A stretch of 64,000 bases of DNA. Origin: Streptomyces alboniger. Its GTDB lineage: Bacteria; Actinomycetota; Actinomycetes; Streptomycetales; Streptomycetaceae. Made by a program: the position numbers and the translations under genes. Location: contig NZ_CP023695.1 in the NCBI RefSeq assembly GCF_008704395.1, positions 6,696,001 to 6,760,000 on the forward strand. The letters run 5' to 3'. This document shows, one piece after another, positions 27,793 through 35,567 of the stretch; within the stretch, counting starts at the first letter, position 1, and each line of letters begins with the position of its first letter. A model generated the notes under the pieces. It was not told the DNA's origin. It did no database searches and worked only from the letters and a program-made list of their open reading frames with translations.

Positions 27793-28127
27793 CTCACCGG
27801 AGCCAGGGGACTCAGCCCGAAGCGACCGAGATTTCCGGCACCCGTCGGGATCACGTTCCCGTCGCTTCCATCATGCCGAGGGCGACCTTCTCGGCCAGTG
27901 CAGACAAGGTGGACAGCCGGAGCAGTCGGTGTCAGTCCGCTGATCAGATTCTGTGACACCGGGTTGTGCGGATGTGACCTTTGGAGTTGGCGTGATTGTC
28001 GGCTGGCCACGTCGACAGGCTGGCTGCGTGCCACCGCCGAGGGAGCAGAGCAGTCAGCGCGCTGGTCCGCAATATCACTACGTTCTGGAATCAGTGCTGC
28101 GAGTGATCGCGGGCCGTCGGGACCTGG
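27793..28127. other. Intergenic region, no gene seen
   Basis: No convincing gene on either strand between the hydrolase and the left end of IS110 copy B. Confidence 0.4.
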
Positions 28128-28139
28128 GTATAGGGGGTG

Positions 28140-28349
28140 TTGTGCTGCCGTGCCGGGCTCTGGCTCGTGACATCTCGGACCGGGTGTCTTGTCTTACCTT
28201 CGCCGACCTCCAGCGTGGGAGCACTGCCACCGGACTGCTCCGGGCGTGTCTTGAGGGTATGCGTGCCGCGAACTGGGCACTGTCTCACCGCTGACCGCCC
28301 TGCCAGTCCGGTGGCGCGGACCGGCAGGCTATAGAGCAGGAGGTGCCCC
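28140..28349 (+). ncRNA. Candidate IS110 bridge-RNA region (left noncoding end of copy B)
   Basis: In the IS110 group, the noncoding left end is transcribed into a structured bridge RNA that pairs with target and donor DNA. This 210-base stretch is in the right place and of the right size. It contains a strong hairpin at 28299-28328: arms CCTGCC-A-GTCCG and CGGAC-C-GGCAGG, 11 pairs with one mismatch and a GTGGCG loop. No guide loops were identified, so the call rests on position and one hairpin. Confidence 0.25.
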
Positions 28350-29449
28350 CTGGCGATCCCAAGTACACCGATGTGGCCGGTTGTTGAGGGAGAGGTCGTC
28401 CTTGGGGTCGACACGCACCGGGACGCCCATGTGGCGGCCGTGCTTTCCGTGGTGGGGGTGGTCATGGACACCAGGTCCTTTCCCGCCACAGCGGCGGGAT
28501 ATCGCGAACTCTGGGCGTGGGCCAGTGGGCTGGGTACGGTGCGTAGGGCCGGGGTGGAAGGGGCCGGCAGCTACGGAGCGGCCCTTTCCCGCTGCTTGCT
28601 GGCGCGGCGGGTTGAGGTGTTCGAGGTGAACCGTCCCGATCGTTCGGTACGTCGGCGGCGGGGCAAGTCGGATGTTGTGGATGCGCAGGAGGCGGCGCGG
28701 GCGGTGCTCAGCGGCCGGGCTCGTTCCCAGGCCAAGTCCGGGGACGGACCGGTGCAGTGCGCCCGGCTGTTCAAGCTGGCCAAGGACTCCGCGACCAAGG
28801 CCCGTACGCAGGCAGTCAATCAGCTCAAGGCGGTTCTGGTCACCGCAGATCCTGATCTGCGTGAGCGGCTGGACGGCCTGAGGACGCTGGCTCTCGTCCG
28901 CGTCTGCGCGCAGTTCGGCGAAGGTGAGGGTGTCGACGGCGAGAGGGATGCCGTGGCGCGGGCCACCCACATCACCCTGTGCCTGCTGGCTCAGCGGATC
29001 AGACAGCTGACGGGGCAGATCCAGGACCTGGAGCGGCGCCTGGCCGAGCTGGTGGAGCGCCATTTCCGCGGTTGCTCGTCCCGGTGGGCATCGGCCCGGA
29101 CAGCGCCGCCACGCTGCTGATCACGATGGGCGACAATCCGGAACGCTTGTGCAGTGAGGCGTCGTTCGCGGCGCTGTGCGGGGTCAGCCCCATCGAGTGC
29201 TCCTCTGGGAGCCGGCATCGCTATCGGCTCAACCGTGGTGGTGACCGGCAGGCCAATGCCGCGCTGTACCGGATCGTGCAGGCCCGGCTGCGCTGGGACG
29301 CGCGCACGCAGGCGTACTACGAGCGGCGTGTGGCGGAAGGGAGGACCCGGCGCGAGATCATTCGCTGTCTGAAGCGGTATGTGGCTCGGGAGTTCTACCG
29401 CCTCGTTCAGGGGCAGCGTCGGGACGCCGGGCGGCTTCCTGCTGGATGA
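28350..29449 (+). pseudogene. IS110-family transposase, copy B, frameshifted
   Basis: The best start is CTG 28350, 6 bases after AGGAGG (28338-28343). ATG 28371 is the alternative. DEDD residues are present: VLGVDTH, GVEGAG and KSDVVDAQ. After LAELVERHF (about 29067) a one-base change throws the frame out. The sequence resumes in another frame as LLVPVGIGPDSAATLL, ALCGVSPIECSSG (catalytic Ser) and CLKRYVAREFYRLV, stopping at 29449. The two halves together match a full-length IS110 enzyme, so this is a recent pseudogene. Confidence 0.8.
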
Positions 29450-29625
29450 GGTCGAGTTGGTGGCGGGCGCCGTCGACAACGACGATCCAGTCGCACAGAT
29501 GTCGCGGATCGCGGGCATCGGCCTGGGTGAAGGCTTGTTTGATGACAGTGGCGGCATCGTGCAGGACGGAGCCGCGCAGCCATTTCGCCCCCTGGCCTTC
29601 GGCCCGGGCCGGAGTGTGCGCCGAC
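29408..29625 (-). pseudogene. ISKra4-family transposase fragment
   Basis: Read on the minus strand in one frame, about 65 codons give KWLRGSVLHDAATVIKQAF, then ADARDPRHLCDWIVVVDGAR and HQLDLIQQEAARR. This resembles the central part of ISKra4-family transposases, where a DP-H-W-VLVDG block precedes the catalytic core. Two stop codons lie just upstream in frame. It overlaps the 3' end of IS110 copy B, suggesting IS110 landed in an older ISKra4 copy. Confidence 0.5.
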
Positions 29626-29649
29626 TACTACTCAGTCCGGCGGCGCGTA

Positions 29650-30006
29650 CGGCCTGATCCGGAGATGGCCGACGGGCTGCTCTTGTCATCCTTCACGCAG
29701 AGGCGGAACAGCCTTGGACCGACACTCAGGGTGGCCCGCCACTCTCGGATGCCTGCCGCCAACTAGTGCGGATGTCAGCGGTGTTGGCTACAATGGAGGG
29801 CGGTTGACGAGACCCTTGAAAGGCAAGGTGCATCGGTGCAGGTGGCCGACTATCACGGTGCGGCGGCGGAGTTTCTATAGGGGCGCCTGGTCGGCGCTCT
29901 CCTATGGCGACGCCCGTTGGGCGGCGACGTCGTGATTCGGATCTGGTGGGTTCAGTCCTGCCCTGGTTCCGTGACGGCGCTCTGACGATGCCTGGGAGGG
30001 TTCTCC
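29650..30006. other. Intergenic region with an orphan IS110-type core
   Basis: No gene is supported. CTATAGGGGCGCC at 29875-29887 repeats the right-end core found at the ends of the IS110 copies, but the transposase tail sequence that normally precedes it is missing. GGGAGGG at 29994-30000 is the ribosome site of the next small gene. Confidence 0.4.
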
Positions 30007-30219
30007 TTGCCCGCAACCGCTTCTACCTGCGACCACCGCGTGTATCACGTAGTCGTTGTCGCCTTGATCTCGATGGTTGTTGGTCTTACCGCCGGAGTCA
30101 GCTTTGCTGCTCTCGGACAGTCCCCGCTCACCGCTGTTGCTTCCGGCGGGGCTGTCGTGCCGTTCGTGTTCTCTGCTGGCATGACCGCTGTCGCGTACGT
30201 GAAGCGGCAGGAACAGTAG
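30007..30219 (+). CDS. 70-residue membrane protein
   Basis: TTG 30007 lies 6 bases after GGGAGGG. The product has two hydrophobic segments (VYHVVVVALISMVVGLTAG and VVPFVFSAGMTAVAYV) joined by a short Gly/Ala loop, ending in KRQEQ. It is followed 9 bases later by a perfect 11-pair hairpin, which supports it as a real, separately terminated gene. Small two-helix proteins of this kind are common on actinobacterial mobile elements. The role is unknown. Confidence 0.6.
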   Translation: MPATASTCDHRVYHVVVVALISMVVGLTAGVSFAALGQSPLTAVASGGAVVPFVFSAGMTAVAYVKRQEQ

Positions 30220-30227
30220 GCGACTTC

Positions 30228-30253
30228 GTGGGGTGGCCTTCAGGCCACCCCAC
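30228..30253 (+). terminator. Perfect hairpin terminator after the 70-residue gene
   Basis: GTGGGGTGGCC / GGCCACCCCAC, 11 pairs with a TTCA loop. No T run follows, which is usual for Streptomyces terminators. Confidence 0.7.
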
Positions 30254-30261
30254 GCCTGTCA

Positions 30262-30430
30262 CTAGGCGAGCCCCAAGTTCTTCTTGTAGTCAGCGATGGT
30301 GAAAGCAGCCGCGGTCTGCTCCTCGGGCTCAGACCCGTGCCGTTCAGTGCGCACACGGCGTCGACCGCTCTCGGTGCCGTGCGCGAGGCCGAGTTGGGTG
30401 ACGAGGAATGGAGGGCTCGACTATGAGGTG
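30262..30430 (-). pseudogene. C-terminal remnant of an unidentified gene
   Basis: Minus-strand frame ending in the stop at 30262-30264. The tail reads EPEEQTAAAFTIADYKKN then LGLA, with good codon pattern and a basic stretch before it (GRRRVRTERHG). An in-frame stop lies near 30430 and no start is visible, so this looks like the 3' end of a lost gene. Confidence 0.3.
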
Positions 30431-30483
30431 GTCGGGCCCAGCGCGTGCTGCCTACCGGATGCGCTCCTTTGACGAGTTCCGCG

Positions 30484-31593
30484 TCAGCTGATCCAGATGC
30501 CTTTGGGCGAGACCCGGCTGGCGAGGCGTCGGCCCGCGTCGCTGACCGGGGTTGACCAGGACACGTCGGCCACTTGGCATCCGAAGTCGTCGGCGAGCGC
30601 TTGAACGAGCGTGGCGCCGACGCCCTGGCGGCGGTAGACGTCCGCGACCCAGATCAGGATGATGCGCGGGCGCAGCGTGTCGTCCTCGTCGCCGTACCGC
30701 GAACCGTCGAGCAAGTCCCAACTGCGGTGCTCGCTTGTGTCGTGGGCGGCCAGGTAGCCGATGACGTGGCCGTTCGCCGTCAGCAGGTAGGCCCGCACGT
30801 TGTCCGAGGTCGCTTCGGGCTCGCCGAGGTGGGTCCAGGAGTTGAAGTCGTAGTGCTCTTCCTTCTGCGGCATCCGCGCCACCCGGTTGGCCAGTCTGCG
30901 CCACGAGATGGGGGACTGCGTCGTCACGACGGCCAGATCGCTATGCCAGTCAAGGTTCTTGGGCGGCCGGATGCCGAACGTCCACGCTGTGTGGTGGGCG
31001 GTGTGCTCGTTACCGCCGTCCACCAGATCGTGCAGGCGCATTCCGCAAGGGCACTCGTAACGGTCTGGTGTCGTCACCAGGCGGAATTCGACCCGGGTCG
31101 CCCCGGAACTGAGGTCCTGGTCTTGGCCGCCCACCCAGGGCCGGACGGGCATACCGTCCGGCTCGACATGGCCGGACCAGCGGTCCACCCAACCGGGATA
31201 CCGCTCGGGGAGTTCTTCCCGTAGCTGCTTCTCGACGGGCGACAGTGTGGGGCGGACCCATGCGCTGCCGGCGGTGGCCCTGCCGTTCAGGCGCACTCCG
31301 TGCAGCTTGGCCTTGCGCCGCAGGAACCTCAGGAATACGCGGGGCGGCGGGTCGAAGTCCACGCCACGGACCAGCTCCCGCTCGCCGGGAGCCAGCCAGT
31401 CATCGACGGGCAGAGCCATCTCGTCGGCGAGCGCCCGAAACATGCCGTAGTCATGGTTGAACTCGGCGACGCGCAGCGCCTTGAGCGTGGCCTCGACATG
31501 CCGGAAGGGAACGAACAGCGTGATCCAGCCCGGGCCGTTGCTCCACGAGAACGAGTCTGTGCAGCCTTCGTACCAGATGCGGTCCATGGCCAC
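30484..31593 (-). CDS. ESCO/Eco1-like zinc-finger GNAT acetyltransferase
   Basis: 369 residues from GTG 31593 (ATG 31587 is also possible). Residues about 180-200 carry a CxC…H…H unit (YECPCGMRLHD…EHTAHH) shaped like the C2H2 finger that starts the eukaryotic cohesin acetyltransferase domain, including the CGM signature. The C-terminal 120 residues are a GNAT fold: NGHVIGYLAAHD, then IWVADVYRRQGVGATLVQAL with the acetyl-CoA loop Q/R-x-x-G-x-G/A, and VSWSTPVSDAGRRLA, which parallels the FSDPTPDGKLFA block of ESCO. Upstream, 31594-31784 stays coding-like in this frame (…RSRKISVRPSRWYATVTLD…), but its only good start (ATG 31784, MTERTVYLDL) is in another frame, so a frameshift may have shortened the gene. 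Confidence 0.6.
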   Translation of the reverse strand: MAMDRIWYEGCTDSFSWSNGPGWITLFVPFRHVEATLKALRVAEFNHDYGMFRALADEMALPVDDWLAPGERELVRGVDFDPPPRVFLRFLRRKAKLHGVRLNGRATAGSAWVRPTLSPVEKQLREELPERYPGWVDRWSGHVEPDGMPVRPWVGGQDQDLSSGATRVEFRLVTTPDRYECPCGMRLHDLVDGGNEHTAHHTAWTFGIRPPKNLDWHSDLAVVTTQSPISWRRLANRVARMPQKEEHYDFNSWTHLGEPEATSDNVRAYLLTANGHVIGYLAAHDTSEHRSWDLLDGSRYGDEDDTLRPRIILIWVADVYRRQGVGATLVQALADDFGCQVADVSWSTPVSDAGRRLASRVSPKGIWIS

Positions 31594-31908
31594 ACTGCGC
31601 GCGGCATCGACGGCTTCGCTGTAGGGAGCGGGCAGTTCGGGATCGAGCCCCTGCCGCCGTGCGACGTCGGCATACCCGTCGCGGTCAAGGGTGACCGTGG
31701 CGTACCAACGGGAAGGCCGGACGCTGATCTTCCGGGAGCGCCAGTCGTATGGATCAGGTCGAGGTAGACAGTTCGCTCAGTCATGCGCTCCGCTCCGTGA
31801 GTTTACGCAGCCCAGCCATTCGAGGTGGATGACTCACGCCCGCAGGCTGCCTGCCTCTCCTGAATGGGGCCAACAGTACGTAGTACCAGCCTAGTTGGAG
31901 CTCCCCAG

Positions 31909-32317
31909 CGCCTGACCCGGCTCCTCGAGCACCACGCTCCGCAACTGCTCACACCGGTGGGCATCGGCCGGGACAGCGCCGTCACACTCCTGATCGCTAT
32001 GGGGGACAATCCCGAGCGGGTGCACACCGAGGCGTCCTTCGCCGCCCTGTGCGGAGTCAGCCCCGTCGAGTACTCCTCGGGCAACCGGAGCTCGCGGCGC
32101 CTGAACCATGGCGGGGACCGGCAGGCGAACGCCGCCCTGCACCGCATCGTGTTCACTAGGCTGCGCCACGATCCGCGCACCCAGTCGTACTACGAACGCC
32201 GCACCCAGGAGGGCAAGACCCGGCGTGAGATCATCCGGTGCCTCAAGCGCTATGCCGCCCGCGAGGTATTCAACCTGGTCAAAACGGTATCCAGCGACCC
32301 CCTGTTATAGGGGCGTC
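31909..32317 (+). pseudogene. IS110-family transposase 3' fragment and right end, copy C
   Basis: It begins inside the coiled region (RLTRLLEHHAPQLL) and keeps the whole Tnp domain: GIGRDSAVTLL, ALCGVSPVEYSSG with the catalytic Ser, and CLKRYAAREVFNLV. It stops at TAG near 32309 and ends in the core TATAGGGGCGTC (32306-32317). The entire DEDD half is missing. It is close in sequence to copy A and provides the frame-preserving version (CAGGAGGGC) of the region shifted in A. Confidence 0.85.
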
Positions 32318-32437
32318 AGGCGCTTTCTGGTGGCCTGGGCCGACGGGGATTCTATGCAGAGGGGACCTGGTACGACGGGCCTCGCCAGCCTGCACTGGCG
32401 AAGCCTGTCCTGCAGTTGGTACGCCCTCGGGGTCTGC

Positions 32438-33565
32438 TCACCAGAGGGTGCCCTGCTCTGCTGAGGGGCTGGAAGCCGGAGGTGTCGCGGGCAGGTGCAC
32501 TTGCGTCTTGTTGTTGATGGCGCGGGGGTCCGTCGTCACGGCGTCCGCGTCGCGTAGCTGTCGGACGGCGTCGATCACTTGGGCGGGCCGGTAGACGGTC
32601 TCCAGGAGGGCGTATCGCTTGAGCTCCGGGATGGTTCGCCCGTCGGGAGCTTCGGAGATGAAGTCGCGCAGGATCCGTCGCAGCGGAGCCGTGTCGGGTT
32701 CGAATACGAGCTCCAGCATCTGCTGTTGGGTGTCCCTGGGGTCGCGGTAGCGGACGCCGTAGGAAGGGTCCACCTTCCACATGGCGTCCTTCATCTTCTC
32801 CAGTCCCAGTTCGTGCTTGGTGCCGAAGATCAGGTATAGCTTCCTGTTGCCCTCGTCGATCATTTCGAAGTACAGCGTGTGGGTGAAGCCAGCCTGGCGG
32901 AGCGTGGCTCGGTATTGCTCGCGCAGGAACGTGAACTTGTGCGAGGGAGGCTGCTGGAATACGGCTTGCCACTCCTGGCTGCCGAAGGCTGCGTCGCCGA
33001 GTTGGCGGTGACCGTCGTGGGTCTCGGCGAACCGCGTGAGGAAGGCGGGCTCGAAGGTCACCATCACTTCGGTGCGGGGGTGACGCCCCAGCTCCTGTAG
33101 GAGCGAGAAAGGGATGTCAGGTCCGCCGAAGCTGTCGAGCAGGACGAACAGGGGTTTCCCCAATGCGCCGGTGTTCCGCAGGTTCTGCAGGAGAGCTGGG
33201 TGGAAGTCTCCGTGGCGTATGTCCACGGCCATTCGCTGGACGATGCTGTCCGTCTGCCGGGAGCGGACGAGCTCCATCTGGTTCTGCAATTCCTTGACGC
33301 GCCGTGCGTCCTCTTCCATGAGGATCACACGCATGCGTTTCGGGAACCTGTGCAGCGCTTCGGCGAAGACCTCGTACGCGATGATGGGGGAGCCGGGCTC
33401 ACCCCGTTTGTAGACGCCGGCTCCCGCGAAGCCTTCCGCGTAGCTGATCACGTCGTGCTGTGACAGCAGAATCGGCGCCCATGCCTTCAAGTACTGCTGC
33501 AGTAAGTCATGTTTGGCGGCCGTGTGCGGATCGCGTTCCCACACGGCTTCCTTCGGTACGGCCAC
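32438..33565 (-). CDS. tcmP: Three-Cys-motif partner protein TcmP
   Basis: 375 residues. The N-terminus WERDPHTAAKHDLLQQYLKAW, followed by ISYAEGFAGAGVY and GSPIIAYEVF, is the recognisable start of the TcmP family. Further on, VILMEEDARRVKEL, LFVLLDSFGG and EVMVTFEP have the shape of a Rossmann-type methyltransferase-like fold. The last ~60 residues include a winged-helix-like segment. TcmP genes occur beside a gene for a protein with three clustered cysteines, here the DUF5131 gene that ends 104 bases upstream on the same strand. The biochemical role of the pair is not known, and it recurs in mobile and phage regions. Confidence 0.85.
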   Translation of the reverse strand: MAVPKEAVWERDPHTAAKHDLLQQYLKAWAPILLSQHDVISYAEGFAGAGVYKRGEPGSPIIAYEVFAEALHRFPKRMRVILMEEDARRVKELQNQMELVRSRQTDSIVQRMAVDIRHGDFHPALLQNLRNTGALGKPLFVLLDSFGGPDIPFSLLQELGRHPRTEVMVTFEPAFLTRFAETHDGHRQLGDAAFGSQEWQAVFQQPPSHKFTFLREQYRATLRQAGFTHTLYFEMIDEGNRKLYLIFGTKHELGLEKMKDAMWKVDPSYGVRYRDPRDTQQQMLELVFEPDTAPLRRILRDFISEAPDGRTIPELKRYALLETVYRPAQVIDAVRQLRDADAVTTDPRAINNKTQVHLPATPPASSPSAEQGTLW

Positions 33566-33669
33566 GACTGCTCCCCCTGCTACCTCCCGTTGGCCCCGCT
33601 GGGGAGAGGGTCACACATCGTTGGTATATGCCACCAGAGTGCGTACGGCAGGCTGCTGGACTTTGGCCG

Positions 33670-34425
33670 TTAATGAGCCGCGGCAGGGAGGCGGGGTGGC
33701 ATCTCGTCCCAGATCGCTCCATCGAGTTCGCGGCCTCCGGACTTCGGGGTGCGGCCGCCCCATTGTTTGAAGAAGAAGGGCACGCAGGCGTTGTTGCAGG
33801 CATCGCGGATGCCCATCAGCCACTCTTCGCGGACGGGGCGGTGGTGGGGCCCGGACTCCCCTCCGGCGATCACCCAGCCGATGCCGTCCAGGCGCAGACC
33901 AGTCAGTGGCCCCAGGAGTGGTTCGCAGGACAAGAAGCGCACGGCGGCGGGCACTTGCCGCAAGTCATCGACACGGTCGAGGTGCTCCACGCTTTCGACG
34001 GAGACGCCCATCCACAGATTGGGTGGCCAGTCGAGCTCGCCGGCCACACGTCGCAGCCTGCGGGCTCTCTTGGTGAGGAGCTGGTAGGTGTGCTGAGGCG
34101 TCTCGGTGATCACCTGGAAGACCTGCCGAACGAAGTCCAGGGGGACCTTCGCGTGGAAGAGGTCGCTCATGGAGTTGACGAAGACCATCCGCGGCGCCTT
34201 CCACTGAAGGGGAACGGCCAGTGCGTCTGGATGCGGGGTGAGGCCGAAACCTGGGCCGGATGTCCTGGGATCACCGTCCGCCTGGTACTTCGCCACCCCC
34301 ATCGCCTTCAGGCGCCTGGATAACGTCAGGGCGTAGCAGTGGTCACACCCGGGGGAGATCCGGTCGCATCCTGTGGTGGGATTCCAGGTTGCCTCCGTCC
34401 ACTCGATGGTGCTGCGATCGCCCAT
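33670..34425 (-). CDS. DUF5131 / phage Gp37-Gp68-type three-Cys-motif protein
   Basis: 251 residues from ATG 34425, with GGGAGGGG just upstream. STIEWTEATWNPTTGCDRIS followed by PGCDHCYA gives the three-cysteine cluster (C-x5-C-x2-C) of the DUF5131 family, a radical-SAM-like fold. VFVNSMSDLFHAKVP, HTYQLLTKRA, WMGVSVES and FLSCEPLLGPL are the usual family blocks, and VIAGGESGPH and FFKQWGG close the domain. It pairs with TcmP downstream. A role in nucleic-acid or small-molecule modification has been suggested for the family, but nothing here shows the substrate. Confidence 0.85.
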   Translation of the reverse strand: MGDRSTIEWTEATWNPTTGCDRISPGCDHCYALTLSRRLKAMGVAKYQADGDPRTSGPGFGLTPHPDALAVPLQWKAPRMVFVNSMSDLFHAKVPLDFVRQVFQVITETPQHTYQLLTKRARRLRRVAGELDWPPNLWMGVSVESVEHLDRVDDLRQVPAAVRFLSCEPLLGPLTGLRLDGIGWVIAGGESGPHHRPVREEWLMGIRDACNNACVPFFFKQWGGRTPKSGGRELDGAIWDEMPPRLPAAAH

Positions 34426-34861
34426 GGGGGTCCCCTCCCGTAGCGGGTGGACAAGGGCCATCGGCGCTTGCCCGCCCGGCGCATCGACTGCGCTGCATAA
34501 CGAGCGGCGTGCCGAACTGGCACGCGATCGCCCCCATCCTTCACGTCGAACACGCGTGCTGTGAAGGGGGTGTTGGGATCGAGGTCAGACCTGGGGTCCA
34601 GCTCGGTCAGCTGCAGTGTGCTCGACGGGCGGCTGCCCGCTCGGTTTCGACCGCGAGAAGTACAAGGCCCTCCGAGCAGACCCGCCGCCACTGTTCTTGT
34701 TCGCGCAGGTGCTGTCGGTGCTGGGCGTCGACTGTCGAATAGCCCCCACTGCCGATCGAGATTGAACACAGGGGTCGAAGTGCCGTGTGGGGTGGGAAGG
34801 ATGGGCGGGTGCTGTTCCGGGTCGTGCGGTCTGACTCATAGTTTCTCTGGCCAAAGTGTCT
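34426..34861. other. Intergenic region upstream of the TcmP/DUF5131 operon
   Basis: No gene I can name. A minus-strand frame reads coding-like over about 45 codons just before the DUF5131 start (…ELDPRSDLDPNTPFTARVFD…) but has no clear start and is not recognised; it could be the tail of a lost gene. The promoter of the pair should lie here. Confidence 0.3.
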
Positions 34862-35222
34862 AAGACCATTTCAGTTGGTCAGTCTGCGGTGGTATATGAG
34901 AGTTGTGGTGAAGGCGAGGAAGTGCTCTGGCTTTCGCTCGTAGCGGCGGTGAAGGCGGCGGCAACCGGACAGCCAGGACATGGTCCGCTCCACGACCCAG
35001 CGATGTCGGCCCAGATGCCGGGATGACTCCATGCCACTGCGGGCGAGGCGGTGCCGGATACCGGGGGAAGCAAGCCACCGCCGCAGGTAGTGGTAGTCGT
35101 AACCCTTGTCGCCGTGCAGCTTGCCGGGCCGCCGACGTCGTGGACCGCGGCGGGATCGGATGGGCGAGATGCTGCGGACCAGCGGGATCAGGGCCTGACT
35201 GTCATGGAGGTTCGCGAGCGGC
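34862..35222 (-). pseudogene. IS5-family transposase 3' remnant, copy 1
   Basis: Minus-strand frame ANLHDSQALIPLVRS, GKLHGDKGYDYHYLRRWL, IRHRLARSGMESSRHLGRH and WVVERTMSWLSGCRRLHRRY is the last third of an IS5-type DDE transposase: the DKGYD aspartate and the E-R of WVVERTMSW are catalytic-region motifs. It terminates near 34871 and abuts CTAA at its outer end, a YTAR site as expected for IS5 targets. The 5' two thirds are lost. A second, similar remnant lies at 38488-38885. Confidence 0.8.
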
Positions 35223-35302
35223 GCAACCCGGCCCACACGACCACCCAAGGTCCAGGGATCTGTGTGCTGGCCAAATCCATGGAGCCCGCCCAAGTGCCAT
35301 CG

Positions 35303-35347
35303 CTTCCCAGGCTGAGAGCGCGAGTTCGATTTTCGTCACCCGCTCCA
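35303..35347 (+). tRNA. tRNA-Gly(CCC) 3' fragment (attachment-site relic)
   Basis: 45 bases from the anticodon loop (TTCCCAG, anticodon CCC) through a variable region, the T arm (GCGCGAGTTCGATTTTCG) and acceptor 3' strand CACCCGCTCCA. The fragment lacks a matching D arm and 5' acceptor strand upstream, so it is not a working tRNA. Integrative elements commonly carry just such a 3' end as their att sequence. It is followed at once by an intrinsic terminator. Confidence 0.65.
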
Positions 35348-35354
35348 CTTTGAG

Positions 35355-35389
35355 CCCCCTGGCCCTTCGGTCCGGGGGTTGTTTGTTTT
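35355..35389 (+). terminator. Intrinsic terminator after the tRNA-Gly fragment
   Basis: The stem CCCCC…GGGGG with inner pairs and a CTTC loop (35355-35378) is followed by TTGTTTGTTTT, one of the few T-rich tails in the window. It fits the native terminator of a tRNA gene. Confidence 0.7.
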
Positions 35390-35567
35390 CCGGGTGACCT
35401 CGGCGACAGGTCCGCACCGGACAGGCCCCCATGACGCCGACGCCGCGGCGCGAGAGATCGACGACCTGGAGGATAAAACCCCTCGTAGCGCTGCCGTGCG
35501 CGTGTCAAAATCAGGGAACTCCACACCGTACGGCTCGATCTTCCCGTGATCGCGGACGGAGAACCGT

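Larger units (their letters stand above)
28128..29449 (+). mobile_element. IS110-family element, copy B (degenerate, different subfamily from copy A)
   Basis: The left end is placed at GTATAGGGGGTGT (28128), a variant of the ATAGGGGC core. About 220 noncoding bases precede the transposase. The expected right-end core is absent after the stop at 29449, where an ISKra4-type fragment on the other strand begins. A lone CTATAGGGGCGCC at 29875 may be the displaced end. The transposase is visibly diverged from copy A (VDTHRDAH versus VDTHGEIH). Confidence 0.6.

Noticed and set aside
35250..35347. A complete tRNA gene
   Set aside because: Only the 3' half folds as a tRNA. The bases upstream do not supply a D arm or pairing acceptor strand.
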